A stretch of 64,000 nt of DNA. Origin: Eulemur rufifrons. Lineage: Eukaryota; Chordata; Mammalia; Primates; Lemuridae. The stretch covers positions 102,942,965 to 103,006,964 of the forward strand of contig NC_091001.1 in NCBI RefSeq assembly GCF_041146395.1, given 5' to 3'. Made by a program: the position numbers and the translations under genes. The notes under the pieces are model-generated. The model saw only the letters and a list, made by a program, of their open reading frames with translations. It had not been told where the DNA came from and ran no database searches. Shown piece by piece: positions 1 to 12,392 of the stretch (position 1 is its first letter; each line of letters begins with the position of its first letter).

Positions 1-231
1 CTTTAGGGAAATGACTCACCCCTCTGGGCCTTAGTATTTTAGTTTGTAAAAGGGGACAATAATACTTGTCTTGTCTTCTTTATGAAGAGCATCTGTCACA
101 TGAGGAGAGTGGACCAGGAGATCATTAAACCCTTCCATCTCCAAAATGCCATGAAACATATTACTGCAGTGTGAACATGCCTGGTGAAAAGAGCACTATG
201 CCAGCACGAAGGGATTGGAGATCACTGAATC

Positions 232-345
232 CCTCATTATTTTTATCTGAATTCTAGAGATGGTCAGTGACTTGCTCCACGTCATACCCAAAAGCTGTGG
301 CAGAGATGGAACTAGAAAAGCCAAAGTGGCCTGACTCCCAGATCT
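232..345 (-). repeat. MIR SINE fragment
   Basis: Antisense MIR pieces: gtgacttgctccacgtcat, gtggcagagatggaactaga, gcctgactccc. Short and diverged. Confidence 0.5.
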
Positions 346-1171
346 GTCCTTTTTCTTCCTTTGAAACTGATATGGATTAAGTGCTAAACTTGAATCAGGA
401 AGACTACATATTTCCCACGTTGCTGAATTATTGGGATAAATATTTTAATTTAAATGTCATTCAATCAATAAATATTTACAAGCTATTGTGACTGTGACTG
501 TAACAGATTGAAAAGAAGCCCCAACCCTGAGGCATACTCACAAGAGACCTTGAAAAACCTCCTGGTCCTATTTTCCAAAGAGTAATGCAGGGGTATAGGT
601 TGTCTCTGCTCTCAAATCCCAGGCCTTCATATTAACCTTTATACTGTAGCTACATCCATTAAGGAGGAACCAGGATTTGCCACATAGTAATGAGTGGTCT
701 GTGTCTAATTTTCAGAATGATGAAGTTCTGAAGGAATGTCAGTCATGTCCCCACTAACAGTCAGGACAACTGGGCATTTCAGACTGGTTGTAGCAGATTG
801 TAAACTCTAGACCTAAGGGCCAGGAAGCTTTCTCCAGGCAGAGTCATGTCTAGGAAATTGACAAATAGTGCTCAAATGGTAGACAAGAAACAGAAGGCAA
901 CAGGCTGATGGGATTCTTGAACCTGCAGCCACCAGTGGTTCTATGCTGCTGCCAGCTCTTATGGCACCACTTTGCAAAATAGAAAACTGCCAAGCCTGGG
1001 CTTATTTCAGCCCTGCTTGCCTCCTCAGCCAGGCACCTTTGTGCAGGGTACAACCTCCACAAGTGGTGGCCTGGGAGCCCTCTGAGACATGGCTCCTCTG
1101 CAATGTAAGCATTTGTAGTGCTTTAGTGGCTGTTGACACATTGGTGGACAGACAGAAGGTGGGAGTAGCGG

Positions 1172-1385
1172 CAAGAGTGCAGAGATGGGAGCCAGACTAA
1201 ACCTGGGTCAAATCTTGTATTTGCTCCTGCATTATTGTGACCTTGGACACGTTAATTAACCTTCCTTAGCTTCAGCATCGTCTGTACAAGTGAAATATAA
1301 ATACCTGCCTCATAGAGTACACACTTTTACTGTGTATACATTGTACACTTTAAGTATGGTAACGAATGTTGCTGTAATTATTAAT
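1172..1385 (+). repeat. MIR SINE
   Basis: Core features seen: gggtcaaatc, gtgaccttgg, ttaattaaccttcctt, a cctcatag block and a cagtaaatcc tail. Old and diverged; edges approximate. Confidence 0.7.
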
Positions 1386-1834
1386 CTGATGCTCAGTAAA
1401 TCCTTGATCCCTTGAGTCAAGAGAAGTTAGAGCCACAATGCAAATAGCCACAAATACATCACTCCCATATTCTCTTGACCTCAAGTAACCTCTGCTTAGA
1501 AGTCAAAATTCTTCCTTCAAATGAAACCTTTCTTTTTTAGTGGAGCCAGAGCAGTGGTGTACCCATGGTGGGTGGTGGAAGCCACCATCCTCTGGTGCAG
1601 GCAACAAAGGAATATATTGTCTATAGATAATTTTAAAACAGTGATAAAGCTGGCTAAAAGTTGGTCTGTGTTTTACTATCACCATATAGTGGTAATTCTA
1701 AACAATGACAGCGATAAAATGGCTACTCCCCATTGGGGCCGACCACACCCACCACTGCCCCCATGCTTGGCATGCCACTGCCAAAGAGAACTTGAAATTA
1801 GCCTAGAAGTTTGGAACTGTCACTCAAACCACAC

Positions 1835-1970
1835 AAATCCTAGTGCCAGTTCTGACTCTACTTTGCTATGGAACCCTGAGTGAGTGATTCAACCTTTAGA
1901 CCTCAGTTTCCACATGTGAAAATTAGGAATCCTATATACCGTGTTGCTATGGTGTTATAAAAAATTAAAA
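1835..1970 (+). repeat. MIR SINE fragment
   Basis: MIR 3' half: gagtgattcaacctttagac, cctcagtttccacatgtg, then the 'aaattaggaat' block. Confidence 0.55.
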
Positions 1971-2344
1971 ATTGAGAATTGACTTTTGGAAGTGTAAAGG
2001 GCTACAGGGTTATGTTTTGCTATTACTGGGATTAACAAAAATAAATACTTTCACCAGTGCAATCACCGTGTCAAACCCAGCCATGTTGTCATGCTATATG
2101 ACACCAGGCAAATCGGCATGGAAGATGGTTCATGCTCTTTCAAAAGCCTGTCTCATGAGAAATAGCACTATCCCCAGATCTGTTCTACATGAAACAATTT
2201 GTGTGGGCCATTTGCCTGAGGCAGAGGGAGGACTTGAGTGAATTTCAGCCTCTAATTATTCTCCAGAAAAGCCTTCAAAAGATAAGAATTTGGTCAGCAA
2301 ACTAAAAAAATCTAATCCTAGAGTCTAATTAAAATGAAAGTTAC

Positions 2345-2530
2345 TTTTTATTGAATTCCTGCCATGTGCTGAGAATCAAACGTGTCTCTTTTAGATTCAT
2401 GAGTTCATCCTAATTTTCACAGCAACTCTATAAGGTAATCCACACTCTAAAGATGAGGAAACTTGTGTTCAGAAAGTTTGTTCCAGCAAACACAGCAAGA
2501 GGATGGAAAAAGTAGGATGCATCCTAAGTC
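2345..2530 (-). repeat. MIR SINE
   Basis: Antisense MIR: tattgaattcctgccatgtg, cagcaactctataaggtaat, agatgaggaaactt. Confidence 0.65.
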
Positions 2531-2871
2531 TGTATGAATTCCACTACACTGTATACTTATAATTTCAAATTCCACTATACTGCACTGCCTCCCCAGAAAC
2601 AGTGTCACACCTGTAATGTAATCACTGGGAATAGCTACAAGATGCGAGGTTTGGCTCAAATCCCACCTCCTCCAAGAAGCTTTCCCTGCCTGCCTCGGCC
2701 CTCAGGAGGTGAAGCTGGAGAAAAGAGCCTTGTCTGCAGTGGTGAGATGCTTGGACTTTATCTCGGAGATGACAAGGAACTCCTGATGGAATTTAGCAAA
2801 GGTGGGATTTGGTCAGCAGTGCACTAGAGCCTCACTCTGGCTGCTGGTGGAGAAGGTGTTTGAGTGGTGCG

Positions 2872-3022
2872 TTGGTCAGGGTTCTCCAGGGAAGCAGAAC
2901 CCCACAGTATGGAAGCTGAGAAGTCCCACAGTCTGCTGTCTGCAAGCTGCAGACCCAGGAAAGCTGATGATGTCATTCTAAGGCCCAGTCAAGTTGGCAC
3001 ATAAAATTAATCATCACAAATG
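2872..3022. repeat. old interspersed repeat with internal deletion
   Basis: It begins gtcagggttctccagggaag and ends caagttggcacataaaatta with atcatcaca. I recognise both ends as the termini of one common mammalian repeat, but I do not name the family with confidence. Confidence 0.4.
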
Positions 3023-3049
3023 GAGCATGACTAGAAGCAGAGGGTGCAC

Positions 3050-3300
3050 CAGTATTTTTCTAGCTATTATTCTAGGTATTATTCTAGGTGCTTAACACAG
3101 ATAAACTCATATAGTCCTTGCAACAACCCTAAGAGGTAGGTGCAATTATTGCCACCAATCCTGTTTTACTAACAAGAAACTGAGGCAAAGAGGAGTTAAG
3201 TAACTTGTCCCAGGCCCCATACCTAACAACCGGTAGCCCTAGGATTAGAACCTAGGAAGGCTGGCCGGAGTCCAGGCTTTCGCCTACCACCTCTGCTACC
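3050..3300 (-). repeat. MIR SINE
   Basis: A good antisense MIR: caacaaccctaagaggtagg, aagaaactgaggcaaagag, gttaagtaacttgtcccag, gattagaacctagg. Nearly full length. Confidence 0.75.
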
Positions 3301-3372
3301 TCCTGAGACTAGTTGGAGGCATCAGAATGATAGTCCCTGCACAGCTGTTGAAACCAGAACTCAGGCTTGAAC

Positions 3373-3423
3373 TGGAACCCAGTAAATATTGCAAGATTAT
3401 CTTCCAATATTTACTGGGTTCCA
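3373..3423. repeat. near-perfect hairpin (19-bp stem, short loop)
   Basis: The left arm 3373-3391 (tggaacccagtaaatattg) and right arm 3405-3423 (caatatttactgggttcca) are exact reverse complements. After one mismatch the stem continues with aag/ctt, leaving a 5-base loop. It matches no repeat family I recognise. Confidence 0.9.
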
Positions 3424-3444
3424 ATCAATCTCTTGGTCCCAGGC

Positions 3445-3469
3445 AATCACGTAGCCAGGGTACGTGATT
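3445..3469. repeat. second small hairpin (9-bp stem)
   Basis: aatcacgta at 3445-3453 and tacgtgatt at 3461-3469 are perfect reverse complements around a 7-base loop, 21 bases after the larger hairpin. Confidence 0.85.
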
Positions 3470-3620
3470 AGCACCGTACAAGCTAAAAAATATCTAGCAG
3501 GTTTGGACTTTCTGTCTTTGTGCCTAAATTAGATGGTTGATTGAACAAAACAAGCACCCACATAACTACTTTCTGCTCCATTGAGTGGATAGGCCTAATT
3601 CTTATAGTCCTAAGAGAATG

Positions 3621-3622
<2 letters not shown>

Positions 3623-3651
<29 letters not shown>
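3623..3651. repeat. (GT)n microsatellite
   Basis: About 14 uninterrupted GT units. Confidence 0.95.
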
Positions 3652-3652
<1 letters not shown>

Positions 3653-3729
3653 ATTATGCAGGCTGCAGAGGCACCCCCCTCCTTGGCCAGGCCCACAGTT
3701 ACCCCAGTGATGATGATAATACTACTACT

Positions 3730-3920
3730 AATAAATTTCTCTAATGCTAAGTGTTTTATCTGGTTTACTCCACTTAACTCTTACAAAAATATCATTTCTG
3801 TTCCCATTTTAAATAAGAACAAACTGAGGTTTAGACAAGTTGAAAAAATTGTCCCAAGTGACCAGATTGATAAGCAGAGGAGCACAATTTGGACCCAGGC
3901 CGTCTGTCTCCAGGAGCAGC
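3730..3920 (-). repeat. MIR SINE
   Basis: Antisense MIR: cccattttaaataagaacaa, actgaggtttagacaagttg, attgtcccaagtgacc, tttggacccagg. Confidence 0.65.
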
Positions 3921-4035
3921 AGACTCCAGGGAGTGATATTATGTCTCCGAGAGAGGAGACAGGTGAGAGAGGTTTGGGAAGGGCCCCTTGTTGCATGTTG
4001 TAAGGTTTCCAGTTCCAGAACAAAAGGCATTTGTT

Positions 4036-4052
4036 CCCCCCCCCCCCCCCCC
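4036..4052. repeat. 17-base poly-C run
   Basis: An uninterrupted run of C in a CCACC context. The length is prone to sequencing and assembly error. Confidence 0.9.
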
Positions 4053-4224
4053 ACCTCTCGTGCTCTCCTTGGCCTTAGGCCACACAATTATTATCAAGCA
4101 GCAGGTAAGGGTGATATTTAGGTGTATTTTCCCATAATTGAAAATTTTAGAAGGGCATTTTATTCTTTTATAAATAAAACACTTTTATATATTAATGTTG
4201 ATAATTATAGTAATAACATTTCTC

Positions 4225-4370
4225 ATTTTTTGAGTACTTGCAGCACTTTGTGCTGGGAGCTAAAAATAAGGGCCTTGCATGCATTCTTACATGTAATCCT
4301 CAATCCAGTCCAGTTAGGTGGGCATCTTACAAGGGAGGAAGCAAAGCTCAGACGCTAAGGTCACAAGACA
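4225..4370 (-). repeat. MIR SINE fragment
   Basis: Antisense MIR: ttgagtacttgcagcacttt, catgtaatcctcaatccag, acaagggaggaagcaaagctc. Confidence 0.55.
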
Positions 4371-6369
4371 CCACTTCACTCAAAGCCACAGCCTCGCCCA
4401 AGGGCTCTGCAGTTGACACACCCAGAGCCAGCTGCAGCAATGCCACCAGTTCCTGCCCTCTCTGCTTGTCACTGAGATACTCAGGCCCCTGGATCTGTGT
4501 ACCCTGATTTCAGTAGCTATTTTGGGACATTGGGGTTCCTGCCCACCCTTAGCTCTATACACTCTGCTGATTTTTGTATATTCTGTGGTTTCTTTTTCTG
4601 GCCGTAGCTGCACAGAACCCCGCTGTGTTGGACCAGCCCTTGTCCTTCCTGCCAGCCACAGGACAGAGCCCACGTCTGAACAGCTAGGAATAAGTTAGAA
4701 ACCTGCACCCTTTCACCCCATCGCACAGTCTTGGCACCCAACCAAACATCGGTTAGATAATTCTTATGGGCCAAAGGGAATATATAGTGAGTGTGTATAC
4801 GTGTATGAGAGAAGAAAACACCTAAGTGCAATGTAAGATTTTCCTATGTCCTTGAGCTCGTACAGAGAAAAAGAAATGGTGCTCTCCTGCTTGGTTACTG
4901 GCCGAAAGCTGCTGTGATATCAAGCCTGCGGGAGGGGAGTTCTAGAAAAGCTGGATGAGGCTCTTCGGAGCATAACTTTCATGTGACTGCCACCATGCTC
5001 ACTACAAACTAAGAAAAGTGGTTGGCTCTCCCAGTTTGACTTTATGGCTCATTGTAAAACCAAAGAGTAATATTTTGATTTTGCACCTCTTAAAAATACA
5101 TGGTAGAGCATCAAGCAATGTGTGGATAGATGATTTCCACAGGCCGAGTATTTGACCTGTGGACAGGACAAAGTAGCAGAAAAAAATAGGAATGAAATAA
5201 TTAGACTCACTTCATAGGAGAAGCAAGAGTCAGACGTGAAATATGCTCAATTGAAGAAATGCTTTAGAAGAGAAAGAGAAAACTCTTGTGGACTTCTCCA
5301 GCCATTCCTGAGGATTCTCTGACCAGAAGTTAATTTATCTCCATCCCTTCTCTAGCCCCAGGTGACGGCATAAGGAAGAGCGTCATCTTCCGTCCCAAAC
5401 ACCTGGGATCCTTCCCTTCTCCTCAAGCCCTTCAACAATCTGAGCTCAAGATCATATCCGTATCTTGTCAGGTCAACTTACTCCACAGTCACGTGCTTTG
5501 TGAATTTCCTTTGCTGAAAGGATGAAGACACAAGCCAAGGCAGTGCGGTTTTCTCTAAAATGAATCTATTATGAGGTATCCATGTCCCTGCAGGGTCTCT
5601 GGTACCTGAATATAAGCCTCTTTCTCTTTTGAAGATATCACTAAATCTGTTCATTTGAAAGAAAGAAAAACAACCCTGAATCACCAGGTCCACACGAAAC
5701 GGGCGGTTACAGGGCAGACAGGCGGGTGGCAGAGAGGGGAAGGCCATGTGTGGGGTGGGGAAACATTAGAGCAGGGAAGAGGGCAATAAAAAGAGGAAGG
5801 AGAAGCTAATTCTCTCTTGGGAGCGTCAGGGCAGGATGTTTCGGTTATTCTTATTGCAAGGGCGTATGAGCAGCTCATCTTGGTTCAAAAATCTCAGGAT
5901 GTCAACATTTAGCCCCAAATAGCCAAGTTTTTCCCCCCAGACCGGGAAGGGGTCGCAGCCTGGAGTGCTTCACCGCTGACTCTTCAGCAACTGGCCAGCA
6001 AGATTTTAAAAAAATCTCATGTGTTACATTTACACCTAGTCCCCCTTTTAAGTTGGATTCTTTATTACCACTGGTATTTGGGGTGGCATTTTAATACCCA
6101 TGTCAAAAAGTTAAAAGCAATTTGAACAGAGGTTGTTCTCCAAGGATCCCCCCTGTTTTTACCAGCCTAAAGAGCAGAAAAATGCAACGTTAATGTCTTC
6201 ACTCTTCTTACACAATGCCCCAACTCCTGTTGTTAAAATGAATACTAAAAATGTTTTTCGTAAGATGTCTGCGTAATAAGCCTGCTTATATTCACAAACT
6301 TTGGCCTCTGCTTCTGACCGTTTTTAATTCAGATTTCCATATTTGCAAGTTAACTGACACCTAAAAACA
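4371..6369. other. intergenic DNA, nothing identified
   Basis: Open frames here are short and overlap on both strands. I saw no coding signature, RNA gene or confident repeat. Confidence 0.5.
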
Positions 6370-7060
6370 CATATAAAGCAAAGAACAAATTTAGAAAAAT
6401 ATTTCTCAATATTTTGATATGGGATAGCCAAAGATGGCAGTCAAAAGCTGTGAAGAACTCATACAGATAAGGAAAACACAAGCTTGCCGTTGGGAAAATG
6501 AACAAAGGCATAAATAAACAGCCCACAAAAGAAGAATTACAAGTGGCTAATAAACATAGAAGAAAAGTCCACCTCACTAGTAATCAAAGACATGTAAATG
6601 GAAACAACAAGGCAAGGCCATTTTTCACCTCCCAAATTGGCAAAGTTGGCAAGAGGGTGAGGAAGTCCTTCCCACACACTGCTTGTGGGAGAGTCAACTG
6701 GTTCAATTTTCTAAACATTTTGAAGTCTCTAAAATGCATTTTAGATTTAAAAGTACTTTTGATACAAAGACTTTGCTGTGTAGAACTAAATAAAGTTACC
6801 GTCAAATATTTATGAATGAGAATATTTGCTATAGTGTTATGATGGTAAAACATTATGAACAACCTAAATATTGAATAAAGAGGTGATTATATAAATTATG
6901 TCCTCTTCATGTGATGGAGTATTACATAGTTGATAAAGAAAACATATTTATGAAGAACTCTTAATATAGGAAATATAATCTAGGATTAGAGTTTTTAAGC
7001 AGGATATATAAAGTTAATACTTTCATCCAATTAAAATTTCTTTCTCATAGAAAAATGACT
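6370..7060 (+). repeat. L1M LINE fragment (3' region)
   Basis: Sense L1 3'-end landmarks: gtggctaataaacatagaag, ctcactagtaatcaaagaca, gtaaatggaaacaac, cacactgcttgtgggagagt and gatggagtattacatag. Heavily mutated and non-coding. Confidence 0.7.
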
Positions 7061-7149
7061 CAGTGGTAAGAGTGGCTATTTCTGGTAATAGGACTTGGGA
7101 ATAATTTTCTCTTCACTCCTCTTATTTCTTCTTGAGGGGGTGGTCTGGT

Positions 7150-7375
7150 GTCATGGCTGGAAGCATAGAAAACTCTGGAGCCTGAGTTCTTAGGCTCAAA
7201 CCTTGAGGCTCAAACCTTATAGGTAACTTCATTTCTCTGTGTCTCGGTTTCTCTATTTGTAATATGGGAATCATGACAGTATCTACTTTACAGAACTGTT
7301 GTGAAGATTAATACACGTCAAGAGGTGTCATACCTGGCCTCAGACAGAGTAGGTACTCAGCTGTTGCTATTATGT
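7150..7375 (+). repeat. MIR SINE with a 13-bp internal duplication
   Basis: MIR core: ctctggagcctgagttctta, ggtaacttcatttctctgtg, tgttgtgaagattaatac, gagtaggtactcagc. Within it aggctcaaacctt is present twice in tandem (7191-7216 region). Confidence 0.7.
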
Positions 7376-7559
7376 TTTACAGTTGTCAGTATTTTCTAAA
7401 TTTAAAGAAATTATTAATTTAAAATTTAGAATTTGGAATCAAAGCAGTGACTAGGCAAGTCTGGCCTGAGTAGGTCCATGTATAAATGAAAAAGACTCAG
7501 GAATCACAGGCGCCCTCAAGCTGAATCAAAGAAATCTGGGTAGTACACTTATTTAGAAA

Positions 7560-7612
7560 TAAAAAAAGAAAAGATGGGAAGGAAGGGAAGGAGGGAGGAA
7601 GGAAGGGAGGAT
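7560..7612. repeat. (GGAA)n-rich simple repeat
   Basis: A purine-only run of ggaa/ggga units following an A-rich start. Confidence 0.85.
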
Positions 7613-7969
7613 TAATGGGGAAGGACTCCTGCAAAAAGGAACAGGACATCGGCAGGCAGGATACAGTAGAGTTTGCTGGGTCCTTGCTGGAGCTCCGTGT
7701 TTAGTTTGCACGGAGTAGAAAGAACCAGAGAAAAGATTCAGGGAAGGGTAATAAGAAAGGTAGAAGAGAGGAAAAATTGTTCTATGAAGAAAAGCTTCCA
7801 GTCTTTTCTGTTCCAGAAGTGTAGCTACTGAGCAGTTGAGTGACCCTTTCCAGCCCTTTGGAGACTGAGCAGTCATCCTCCAGCCCCAGCAGGTATGAAG
7901 ACCCCGGATGAGCCTCCCTCCGCAGGGAATCATATAGTGCACAGCTATACCATGGCCACACTTCCCTGG

Positions 7970-8130
7970 TAGCAAGAATCACCTGGGGAGAGGGGAAGCA
8001 AATTTTCAAAAATAGAATTTTCCCAGGTCCCTCTCCTAAAGAGTCTGATTTGGTAAGTCTGGGCTGGAGCTGGTCGTCTCTTTTTAATAAGCAGGGAAGG
8101 AGACACTGATGCTTGTACAGATTGAAGACC
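7970..8130. repeat. possible hAT-Charlie MITE (MER5A-like)
   Basis: agaatcacctggggagaggg and gagtctgatttggtaagtct resemble MER5-type elements, but the termini are not clear. Confidence 0.35.
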
Positions 8131-8329
8131 TGCCGGGGTACAAGAGCAACGGAGCCAGGCACCAGGATGCCAAGAGCACACCCAGAGCAGGCCCCTCTGC
8201 CTAGATTGTTGAACAGAGATAAAATCACAGGAACAGGGAGCAGGACTAGGTGATCTCCAGACCTTTATAACTCCTTGACTTTTTCATGACACTAAAATCT
8301 CTTATAACTTCCCTGCCTGTCAACAGAGA

Positions 8330-8600
8330 CTATTCACAGTCTGGCCCATCCTGACTCTGAACTTTGTGTACGCCTGGTCCCAGGCCCATTCTCTGCCTGA
8401 CTCCAGGGTGGCTCTACACTGTCCCTATGCTACATTTTCTGTTTTCAGCCTTTGCCTGGGCTGTGTCCCTCACCTGGCTGTCCCTTCTTTTCTCTTGACC
8501 ACCTCTCAGAATCTGTGTGTCCTTCTAAGCCAAGGCCAACCACCTCCCCCAGAAACACTCTCTGCCTCCTCCAGTCCTCAGTGACCATTCACCTGTGCAG
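8330..8600 (+). repeat. L2 LINE fragment
   Basis: Sense L2: ttcagcctttgcctgggctg, tcacctggctgtcccttctt, cttctaagccaaggcc, tcctccagtcctcag. Diverged. Confidence 0.5.
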
Positions 8601-8709
8601 CCCAAGTCAGAAGTTGACTGTAGTGTGCTATATTTTTAGTAATTTTTTTTTACTTTTTAAGTTTAGGAACAAGGACCCTAATTACGATTACAGGAATATT
8701 TTATTATAG

Positions 8710-8880
8710 TTTGCAAAAGATTTTCACATCTATTACATCTTTGGAGCATCACAACAACCTCATGAGGTTGGTAATATTATTATCTCCATTGGAGAGTTAA
8801 GAAAACCAAAGTTCCACAAGGTTTTTTGTGCTTGCCTATGGTAAAACTACCAGTAAGTGGCAGAATTAAAAGACTGTACC
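8710..8880 (-). repeat. MIR SINE
   Basis: Antisense MIR: tcacaacaacctcatgaggt, ggtaatattattatctccat, accagtaagtggcagaatta. Confidence 0.7.
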
Positions 8881-10104
8881 ACTGGTAAGAGGAATAGGGG
8901 ATTTTTCCATATGAAAACTTGAAACATGGGGGTTTAATGAATGGCTTTCTTTGTTGTCCAGACCCGAGGGAGGGTCAAGACAGCAGACTTTAAAGAACAG
9001 CTGCACTGTGGGGCCAAGACTGTCATCCACACACTCAAATAAAGGGTAGGCTCATTATTGCAGCTGTTGCTGGCTTTAGGAAGCCGGACAGCTGTTGCCA
9101 GGAGATGGATTCAAACAGAACAGAGGAAATGGAATCCTGTCATAATGACTGTGCCTGTATGTATGTGCACGATGTTCTCTCTTCGCATAGCTCAAAATGT
9201 TCTAAAGATATAATCTAATTATCCCTTATAGGAAGACCCGGTTTGGCAAGTACAAGTGAGAAAGCCAAGCAGAGAGAAGGTAAGTGCCTGAAACTAGCCT
9301 TTGCAGAGCATTCCTAAGGAAAGAGAGGAGAGTCTCTGGGGGCTGCACGACCCTTTCTTTCAGTTATTTGTGAGAGCGATTGTGACAGGCACTGCAGCAA
9401 AGTGCTCTTGGCAGAGCTGGGGAGCCCTGGCAGTGCCTGTGCTAAGGAACAGACACGGAATCAGAGGACATTTCCCCACTGCCCTCCCTCCCTTCTCCTG
9501 TCCCTTTCCCACAATGCGAGTTGTTGCTATCTTACAGCTCTTAGCATTGTTTTCTGATACCATTGGGACTGTGCCTACGGTGAATCCTCGGCCTGTTGTT
9601 CCCTTTGATCATCTCATTACCCATCTTAAGGGTCACTAAAGCTTCCTACTCCTTCTCCCCCTTTCCCTTTCCTCAGTCTGGACTTTCCTTTCTCACTGTC
9701 CTTGGAAGACGGGCTGCGCATCCCATTGCTGTGCCTTGGCTGGTGTAGGTTTCCTGCCTAGGGTGAGTTGTCCTCCCACTGCCTATCCAAATCCTAATTG
9801 TTTCTTCTGATCTACTCTGACTCCCAGTCAACCCCTTGGTGGCCTCCATTGTGCTTATAGTTGGCCCTGCACAGCTTGACACAGGGTTTTTTCCTCCTCT
9901 GGGATCGTCCCCTCAGCTAGGCTAGGAGCTTGGGACAAATGGAGGCTCTGCCTTCCTGCCAGTTACCCTCAGGGGCCATCACTTGCTCTGTACATGATGT
10001 GCGTTTAGCATTCGCTCGCTTGAGAGTATTTCTCTACTCTTTTAAACTCATTTTTCTGCTTTCAATTATCCCGCTTTGTGAGAGGTACAATTTTCAAGTA
10101 GTTA
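8881..10104. other. intergenic DNA, nothing identified
   Basis: Contains a 112-codon open frame at 9301-9639 with no recognisable domain or splice partners; treated as chance. No repeat recognised. Confidence 0.5.
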
Positions 10105-10265
10105 TGAACTTTTATGGAGCACTTTCCATGAATTTTGATCAGTGCTCTATCTCACGGCTTCATCAACACTCACGATACTGCCCATGTTTCACAGCCGAGG
10201 AACCTGAGGCTGAAAGAGGTAAAGTAACTTGCTCGAGGTCATGTGCTAGTGGTCCAAGGCCTTAA
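10105..10265 (-). repeat. MIR SINE
   Basis: Antisense MIR: tttatggagcactttccatg, ttcacagccgaggaacctga, ggctgaaagaggtaaagtaa, cttgctcgaggtcatgt. Confidence 0.65.
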
Positions 10266-11249
10266 TGGTTTCCCACAATGCTTTGCATACACCACCAAAA
10301 ATCCCTTTTAGGAAGTATGCGAGTTAAGAGTGCTAGTATAATGGATGTTTCAAATAAATTGGTGAGCTGGCATTTGGAAAACAGAGTGTTCCTCTCCGAT
10401 AGCTGGGCTCTTGCCACCATATCCTAGGGCCTCATATAGGAACGATATGATCCCACCCAGGGTTTGGTCCTCCTTAGGTTCTTAGTTGAAAAGTATTACA
10501 CTGCTGGTGACAACCAGCTGGGGGAGTTCCCAACTCCATTCACTGTACCTCTGTACATTGATTATTTGACCTCAGAGGACCCAGGGAATTGGGGACTGAA
10601 CTCTCATTTCCTCAAGAGATGTCTGTTTCCTAGAAAGCTATCTGAGAGATCATATATCTGTGGGCATCACCTTGGAGGCAATTCTATATGGGCAAAAGTG
10701 ATAACTCTTTTCTTAATTGAACCGATTATGCCTGAATTATGAGGTAAGCCCAAGAACTCTCCTGGGATGTCTGTGGCCATGGTATGAACAGGTTCGACCT
10801 GTTTCCAGAAGAAATCTTTGCTGAAAGCACATTTTGGCTGCAACTGTTTTTTAGAGATTTAAGTGATCACATTACACCCCAATTGAATCCGTTGGCAGCC
10901 AGTATTCTTCAGGCGGCTTAAGGAAGCTGAATATGTGGTTCGGAGTGACCACTCCCTTTGTCTGCAGTGTCTGATTGATCCTGCAGCGCAGGATGGAGAA
11001 GGTAACTGGTACCGGCCTCTTTGGTTCAATTGCCTTTTTCTGCTCCCCAAAGTGTCCTGTGCTCCCAGCTTCTTCTCACCTGACTCCTCTCAAATGAATC
11101 CTGCTCTGGATTGGATTGCTTCCACCTTTCTTGAAATAGATGTATCTGTTACCTGCTCTTACCTCTGAAGATACTGTACCTTAAAACAGCCAGCTAAACA
11201 AAGGCCAAAGAGTACTCTCTGAGAGGAATCTGCATTTGAATTGGCTTAA
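10266..11249. other. intergenic DNA, nothing identified
   Basis: No repeat, RNA gene or convincing coding frame seen. Confidence 0.5.
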
Positions 11250-11545
11250 ACAGATATTTCCCACCCACTTATCCTGGGCCAGAGGACTGTGCTTAGTCTG
11301 AGGATCCAGAGACAAGAGTCACAGACTTGCCCTTAAAAAGCCAGTACTGTGCTCTTTGACATGGCATCCACTGGCCACATGTGGCTCTTGAGCTCTTGAA
11401 ACACAGCCAGCCAAAAATGTGCTGTGACAGGAGACAGAAGGGAGAAATAAATTTCAATTGGGGGACCCAGGAAAACTTTCAGGAAAAAGTGGCATCAGAA
11501 CTGGGTCTTGAAATAGGATTGTAGGGAAAAGGACTGGAGGTATCC
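11250..11545 (-). repeat. L2 LINE fragments
   Basis: Antisense L2 pieces: aggatccagagacaagagtc with acttgccctt, and after a gap the block aaagtggcatcagaactggg, tcttgaaataggattg (the 'deduced-weight' L2 block seen elsewhere). Confidence 0.4.
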
Positions 11546-12112
11546 ACACCCAGATCTAGGATGGGGATTTTGACCTCAGCAAATTGGAAAACGGGAACAG
11601 ATTTTGTGGTGCTAGGGTCCTCCCTTGTTTCTAAATCCCATTGCCCAACAGAATAACAGTATAGATTCCTGGGTTTGCCTCAAATCTCATAAGCCAGGAT
11701 AAATGTGTGTGAAGCCCAGACGTCCCTGTCTGGACTTCCTTGGGTGATCATCCTGCAGTTCATCTGACCCCAGTCCAGGAAATGTTTGGAAACCCTGGGT
11801 GCAAATGGTAATCTGTGAGCCTTGAGAGGCCAGCCTCAGTGGGCTTTCCATAATCCACAACTAGAGGTACCTATGGTAGCTTCTGGTGTGTCCTTTGAGG
11901 AGAAGAACCAAGTGAGAAGCACCTGAAATACAGAGCTTGGAAAAGATAGCTCAGTCATGAGCTGCTGGGTGGGTCTGCTTGTTTCCCCTGTGGGAGCAGA
12001 AAAAGGAGGACTTTGTAGTCTTGTACTTTCCTCAATTGCCAACTAAATTACTTGTTAAGTTGCACTTCCTAGGTACACAGTGACAGGCCTCTGTCAGGAC
12101 TGCTGATTTCAC

Positions 12113-12157
12113 CAAAAAAAAAAAAAAAAAAAAGAAAAAAAAGAAAAAGAAAAAAAA
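12113..12157. repeat. A-rich low-complexity tract
   Basis: A runs with scattered G follow ttcacc. This could be a retroposon tail on the plus strand, but no body is recognised upstream. Confidence 0.8.
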
Positions 12158-12392
12158 TTTCTGCAGGGTAATATTTGATCACTCTGGACAGTGATCAAAA
12201 AGCTCTTTATACTTTCAAAAGCTCTTTGTAGCCATAGTAGATTAAAAGGAAGAAGGTAGAATGAGACAGAGGGAGAGAAGAAGAGAGATTTGTTATTCTG
12301 ACTGAGCTTGGTGAATGAATTGGTACCAAAAACCACTATTATTTTTCATCTCTCCTTTTCTCCTTCGGCCCCCCACATCTCTCTCTGATCTA

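Noticed and set aside
3541..4003. Overlapping plus-strand frames (67 and 126 codons) through the GT repeat
   Set aside because: They are produced by the GT microsatellite reading as Cys/Val and by an antisense MIR.
6498..6815. 105-codon frame
   Set aside because: It is a degenerate read of an L1M 3' region and not an independent gene.
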